A stretch of 51,201 nt of DNA from Desulfobulbus sp. (lineage in GTDB: Bacteria > Desulfobacterota > Desulfobulbia > Desulfobulbales > Desulfobulbaceae): contig JAQUEZ010000024.1 of the NCBI GenBank assembly GCA_028684915.1, positions 1 to 51,201 of the forward strand, in the 5' to 3' direction. Every line of letters starts with the position of its first letter. The first letter of the stretch is position 1. Positions 51,108 to 51,201 of the stretch are shown here, one piece after another. Made by a program: the position numbers and the translations under genes. The notes beneath the pieces were generated by a model that did not search any database, was not told where the DNA came from, and was given only the letters and a program-made list of their open reading frames with translations.

Positions 51108-51201
51108 CGCCATCTAGTGCCTGGGTAATAAGCTCCAGGCTATGCACGGCCCGCATTTTCAGGCTGGCACGGTCGATAATATCCTGGAGTTGAAGAATGC
51201 A
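51088..51201 (-). CDS. 3' end of an unidentified gene (partial, runs off the right edge)
   Basis: The minus strand is open from the window edge to a TGA at 51088-51090, giving the last 37 residues. A helical sequence, LQDIIDRASLKMRAVHSLEL, is followed by an acidic end (DGDEKTAA). No family is recognised. The composition is natural, and the stop lies just inside the next frame, as in a coupled gene pair. Confidence 0.5.
   Translation of the reverse strand, partial: CILQLQDIIDRASLKMRAVHSLELITQALDGDEKTAA

Overview
The window looks like chromosome from an anaerobic, Gram-negative Desulfobacterota bacterium, most likely related to the Desulfobulbales. This is inferred from gene content: a four-heme class III cytochrome c beside a system II (ResB/CcsA) cytochrome c maturation pair, lipid A genes (lpxB, lpxK, lpxC), a branched-chain amino acid ABC importer, two diguanylate cyclases, and an oxygen-reducing cytochrome oxidase cluster of the kind some sulfate reducers carry. 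Gene density is high and 4-base start/stop overlaps are common. I see no rRNA, tRNA, CRISPR array, prophage or transposase gene.

Layout. 1-6.6 kb: the tail of an unidentified gene, then a plus-strand haem-copper oxidase operon (DUF2231 membrane protein, DOMON protein, Sco1, CoxA, CoxC, CoxD, CoxB, CtaB). 6.6-9.8 kb: a minus-strand trio of FapA/DUF342, a CBS-ACT protein and an unknown. 10.3-14.2 kb: a minus-strand helicase-FolC-HNH operon. 14.4-20.6 kb: single genes, including two GGDEF proteins, NagZ, TM2, YaaA, DUF493 and Smr. 20.9-27.1 kb: one giant signalling gene (pseudokinase, AAA ATPase, GAF, two PAS, histidine kinase, receiver). 27.5-28.8 kb: a 51-residue orphan gene and lpxB. 28.8-34.8 kb: a Gfo/Idh/MocA dehydrogenase and the livFGMHK importer, all minus strand. 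35-47.8 kb: plus-strand housekeeping genes (lpxK, lpxC, proC, nadK, purA, rpoZ, dnaJ, moaC, dksA-like, galT-like, a lone receiver, a FolE2-like protein, glyS). 48-51.2 kb: minus-strand tetrahaem cytochrome, CcsA and ResB, then two short unknown frames at the edge.

How genes work together. Sco1 and CtaB supply copper and haem O/A chemistry to the oxidase. ResB and CcsA attach haem to c-type cytochromes, such as the tetrahaem protein encoded just downstream. The lipid A genes frame the liv cluster instead of forming one operon.

Points of most interest: (1) a FolE2-family protein that has lost the motifs carrying the catalytic and metal-binding residues; (2) the giant signalling protein, whose start codon sits in the loop of a perfect 16-bp inverted repeat and whose kinase domain is degenerate; (3) a family of at least five short non-coding repeats, one of which is a 163-bp MITE-like element with terminal inverted repeats and a possible 9-bp target duplication; (4) a 15-codon leader frame with the strongest ribosome-binding site of the oxidase operon, overlapping the coxC start by ATGA; (5) nested inverted repeats centred on the -10 box upstream of the oxidase operon; (6) a 51-residue orphan gene. 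All calls come from reading the sequence. No database search was run.
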